A DNA stretch of 7,154 bases from assembly GCA_001766965.1 (NCBI GenBank), contig MEKM01000149.1:1389-8542 (forward strand), read 5' to 3'. The translations under genes were made by a program, and so were the position numbers. The notes under the pieces are model-generated. The model saw nothing but the letters and a program-made list of their open reading frames with translations. It was not told where the DNA came from and did not search any database. The DNA is from Acidobacteria bacterium RIFCSPHIGHO2_01_FULL_67_28. GTDB lineage: Bacteria; Acidobacteriota; Terriglobia; Acidiferrales; 2-02-FULL-67-57. This document shows, one piece after another, positions 5,832-7,154 of the stretch (its first letter is position 1; each line of letters starts with the position of its first letter).

Positions 5832-6529
5832 CAGCTCTCCAGCTCCTCCGTCACGTTGCGCACCAGGTTGCGGATGTAGCTGTGCCGGTTCAGGATTTCG
5901 CTCAGGCGGACGAGGGCGGCGCGGTCGCCCCGCTCATCCCAGGCGGAGAACTGCGCGGTCAACTCGGCGAGCACGGCGTCGAGCTTCTCCTGGAACGCCG
6001 CGCGCGTCTTTTCCAGCCGGTGGCGCAGGTCGTCGAGCGCGCGGGCGTCGCCGCCGGCGCTCTTGGCGGCGCGCAGCTCTTCCAGGTACTCGTTCAGCTC
6101 GAAGACTTCTTCCAGGAGATCCGCCGGAGCCTGCTGCTTGACCTCGCCGTCCTTCCGCACCCCTTCCAGGCGCAGCAGGTATTCGACCCGGCTGACCGGA
6201 TCGCGCAGCGTGCGGTAGGCGTCGTTCAAGACGGCCGTGCGCTCCAGGCTCAAGCTGCGCTCGTAGTCGCCCGCCTGGTGGAAGCGGTCGGGATGGAGCT
6301 TCCAGCTCAAGTCGTGGAACTGCTTCTCGAGCTGCGCCGGGTCGAGCCCGAGCCGGCGCGGCAGCCTGAAGAAGCTGAAGTAGTCGGCTTCGCCTCCGAG
6401 TGGCTGCACCTTGCCGCACTGGTCGCAGAAATGGTTGGCCGCCGGCGGCACGCCCGCGAGCGCCCCCCGGCACTCCCAGCAGGCCAACAGCACGCCGGCG
6501 CCGCTCTTTTTCATCGCTCTCTGGCTCAT
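5831..6529 (-). CDS. hscB: HscB, J-domain co-chaperone with N-terminal tetracysteine site
   Basis: A 232-residue protein. Residues 17-38 hold C17-X2-C20 and C35-X2-C38, a likely zinc site as in eukaryotic HSC20. The J-domain follows: DYFSFFRLPRRLGLD, then HPD at 79-81 in KLHPDRFH, and AVLNDAYRTLRDPVSRVEYLL. The C-terminal three-helix domain (residues about 135-228) binds IscU. HscB delivers IscU to HscA and stimulates its ATPase. The start at 6529 (MSQRAMKK) is preferred. A second ATG at 6514 is possible and would still keep all four cysteines. The longer open frame to 6673 runs through the terminator-like hairpins and is not coding. The Shine-Dalgarno is weak (GGAG about 14 nt upstream), so expression may depend on a local RNA structure. 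Confidence 0.93.
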   Translation of the reverse strand: MSQRAMKKSGAGVLLACWECRGALAGVPPAANHFCDQCGKVQPLGGEADYFSFFRLPRRLGLDPAQLEKQFHDLSWKLHPDRFHQAGDYERSLSLERTAVLNDAYRTLRDPVSRVEYLLRLEGVRKDGEVKQQAPADLLEEVFELNEYLEELRAAKSAGGDARALDDLRHRLEKTRAAFQEKLDAVLAELTAQFSAWDERGDRAALVRLSEILNRHSYIRNLVRNVTEELES

Positions 6530-6554
6530 CGTGTTGTCATCCGCTCCGCGGCGC

Positions 6555-6618
6555 AAAAAAAGTGAGGTTGGCGAACCTCCTGTCCCGGCTCCCGGGACAG
6601 AACCCGGCCGCCAACCTC
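6555..6618 (-). terminator. Intrinsic terminator/attenuator-like structure between iscA and hscB
   Basis: In the direction of transcription the sequence GAGGTTCGCCAACCTC (6579-6564) forms a 6-bp hairpin, followed by AC and seven T residues (6561-6555). The 3' arm GCCAACCTC (6572-6564) can alternatively pair over 9 bp with GAGGTTGGC at 6618-6610, enclosing a further hairpin. Both folds end just before the T-tract. It would lower expression of hscBA-fdx-iscX relative to iscUA, but the downstream genes show no obvious promoter of their own. Confidence 0.65.
6580..6600. repeat. Perfect 9-bp hairpin within the iscA-hscB gap
   Basis: CTGTCCCGG, loop CTC, CCGGGACAG. The hairpin lies inside the larger 9-bp arms at 6564-6572 and 6610-6618, so the RNA can adopt a nested or branched structure next to the T-tract. 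Confidence 0.8.
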
Positions 6619-6632
6619 GCCCTGAACGCCCC

Positions 6633-6660
6633 TTGGCGACCCCGACCAAGTCGGGGCCAA
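6633..6660. repeat. Bulged inverted repeat just after iscA
   Basis: TTGG, a 3-nt bulge, CCCCGAC, loop CAA, GTCGGGG, CCAA. It forms an 11-bp stem starting 30 nt after the iscA stop in transcription order. It may protect the 3' end of an iscUA transcript, or be a dispersed palindrome. It has no T-tract of its own. Confidence 0.7.
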
Positions 6661-6689
6661 ACCCGTCGGCCAAACTCCCGCGGCGGCCG

Positions 6690-7028
6690 CTAGGCCGAAA
6701 ACGAAGCCCCGCACCCGCAGCCCTTGCCGGCGTGGGGGTTCTCGAAAACGAACCCCGACTGCATCAGCTCGTTCTTGTAGTCGAGCACGGTGCCGGCCAG
6801 GTAAATCAGGCTCTTGGGGTCGACGAAGACCCGCACGCCCTCGAACTCGAAGACCTTGTCCCGGGTGGCGGGCTGGCTGTCGAAGCGCACGGCGTAGGAC
6901 AGCCCCGAGCAGCCGCCGCCCTGCACCGCCAGGCGCAGCCCGGCGGTGGGCGGGAGCTGCTCCTTGCCCAGGAGCTCGCGCACGCGGGCCACGGCCCGCT
7001 CGCTCAATTGGATCATCGGCGTTGCCAT
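6690..7028 (-). CDS. iscA: IscA, A-type Fe-S carrier protein
   Basis: A 112-residue protein, near the usual 107. It has the three conserved cysteines of the family, C40 in GGGCSGLSY and C104/C106 in GCGCGASF, which bind iron or an Fe-S cluster at a dimer or tetramer interface. Between them the family hallmarks VFVDPKSLIYLAGTVLDY and GFVFENPHAGKGCGCG are intact. IscA receives clusters from the scaffold and supplies [4Fe-4S] targets. AGAGGAA lies about 5 nt before the ATG. It lies 64 nt after iscU and before hscB, the standard ISC order, which favours IscA over ErpA or SufA. The TAG stop lies in the loop of a short CGGCC/GGCCG hairpin. Confidence 0.95.
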   Translation of the reverse strand: MATPMIQLSERAVARVRELLGKEQLPPTAGLRLAVQGGGCSGLSYAVRFDSQPATRDKVFEFEGVRVFVDPKSLIYLAGTVLDYKNELMQSGFVFENPHAGKGCGCGASFSA

Positions 7029-7092
7029 CGGTTCCTCTTGCCCGTCCGCCGGGAGCCTGCGCGCGCGGGGGACGAGTCCGTGCCCGCGGCCG

Positions 7093-7154
7093 CTAGTCGG
7101 CCGGGGTCGCGGCCGGCTGCTGGGCCGGGGCGCGCTTCTTGCGGTAGTCGGCCA
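7093..7154 (-). CDS. iscU: IscU scaffold protein, C-terminal 20 codons only
   Basis: The frame in phase with the edge reads ADYRKKRAPAQQPAATPAD then TAG. The ADYRKKR part matches the end of IscU (AIADYKSKRE in E. coli), and the position directly upstream of iscA fits. The tail then continues with about 12 Ala/Pro/Gln-rich residues beyond the usual end. IscU is the scaffold on which IscS builds the [2Fe-2S] cluster. The cluster ligands and the LPPVK motif recognised by HscA lie outside the window. The call rests on a short match plus operon context. Confidence 0.8.
   Translation of the reverse strand, partial: ADYRKKRAPAQQPAATPAD

Noticed and set aside
3924..5879. Very long plus-strand open frame opposite hscA
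   Set aside because: It is antisense to a clearly conserved Hsp70 and is rich in Ala, Arg, Gly, Asp and His, as expected from GC-biased codon positions. It has no recognisable domain.
6530..6673. 48-residue N-terminal extension of HscB
   Set aside because: It would be encoded by the hairpins and the T-tract, has low-complexity composition and lacks any domain. The start at 6529 or 6514 gives a normal HscB.
1..7154. A previously undescribed multi-gene system
   Set aside because: Every coding region maps to a known family in a known order (type IV minor pilins and the ISC operon). The novelty, if any, lies in the repeats and RNA structures.

Overview
This GC-rich window has all its genes on the minus strand. 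Read in the direction of transcription, from the right edge to the left, it holds two co-directional gene blocks separated by a tRNA gene. The content (type IV pilus minor pilins, a complete housekeeping ISC-type Fe-S tail, a tRNA with encoded CCA) fits a Gram-negative bacterium with high GC. The many short palindromic intergenic elements and the somewhat divergent proteins make me think of Acidobacteriota or a similar non-model lineage, but that is a weak inference. No gene in the window settles the phylum.

Right block (3185-7154): an ISC iron-sulfur cluster assembly operon in the classical order iscU (C-terminus only) - iscA - hscB - hscA - fdx - iscX. The scaffold IscU receives its cluster outside this window's view. 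IscA is an A-type carrier, and HscB (J-protein) and HscA (Hsp70) promote release of the cluster from IscU. Fdx supplies electrons, and IscX is the small acidic partner and regulator of the cysteine desulfurase. hscB, hscA and fdx are packed tightly (a 1-nt overlap, then a 1-nt gap). The 160-nt iscA-hscB gap instead carries nested hairpins and a T7 tract that look like an intrinsic terminator or attenuator. The fdx-iscX gap carries a long palindromic element. A related-looking repeat appears to sit in frame inside hscA, lengthening a loop of the ATPase domain.

Middle (2559-3184): a tRNA-Glu(UUC) gene with a good sigma70-type promoter. Its 3' end and about 100 bp of downstream sequence are tandemly duplicated, leaving a 24-nt tRNA 3' fragment and two copies of a palindrome-rich unit (163 and 123 bp) ahead of the pilin genes.

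Left block (1-2558): four minor pilin genes, fimT/gspH-type, pilV, pilW and pilX (cut by the window edge), in the same order as the fimU-pilV-pilW-pilX clusters of pseudomonads. They are separated by 8, 9 and 23 nt, with Shine-Dalgarno sequences on or just after the preceding stop codons. Their products would be processed by a prepilin peptidase and form the priming complex at the pilus tip. The FimT-like protein contains a good match to an EF-hand-type calcium loop.

I saw no new defence, toxin or biosynthetic system. The unusual material is the repeat and palindrome layer: in-frame in hscA, at the tRNA 3' end, and in the iscA-hscB and fdx-iscX gaps.
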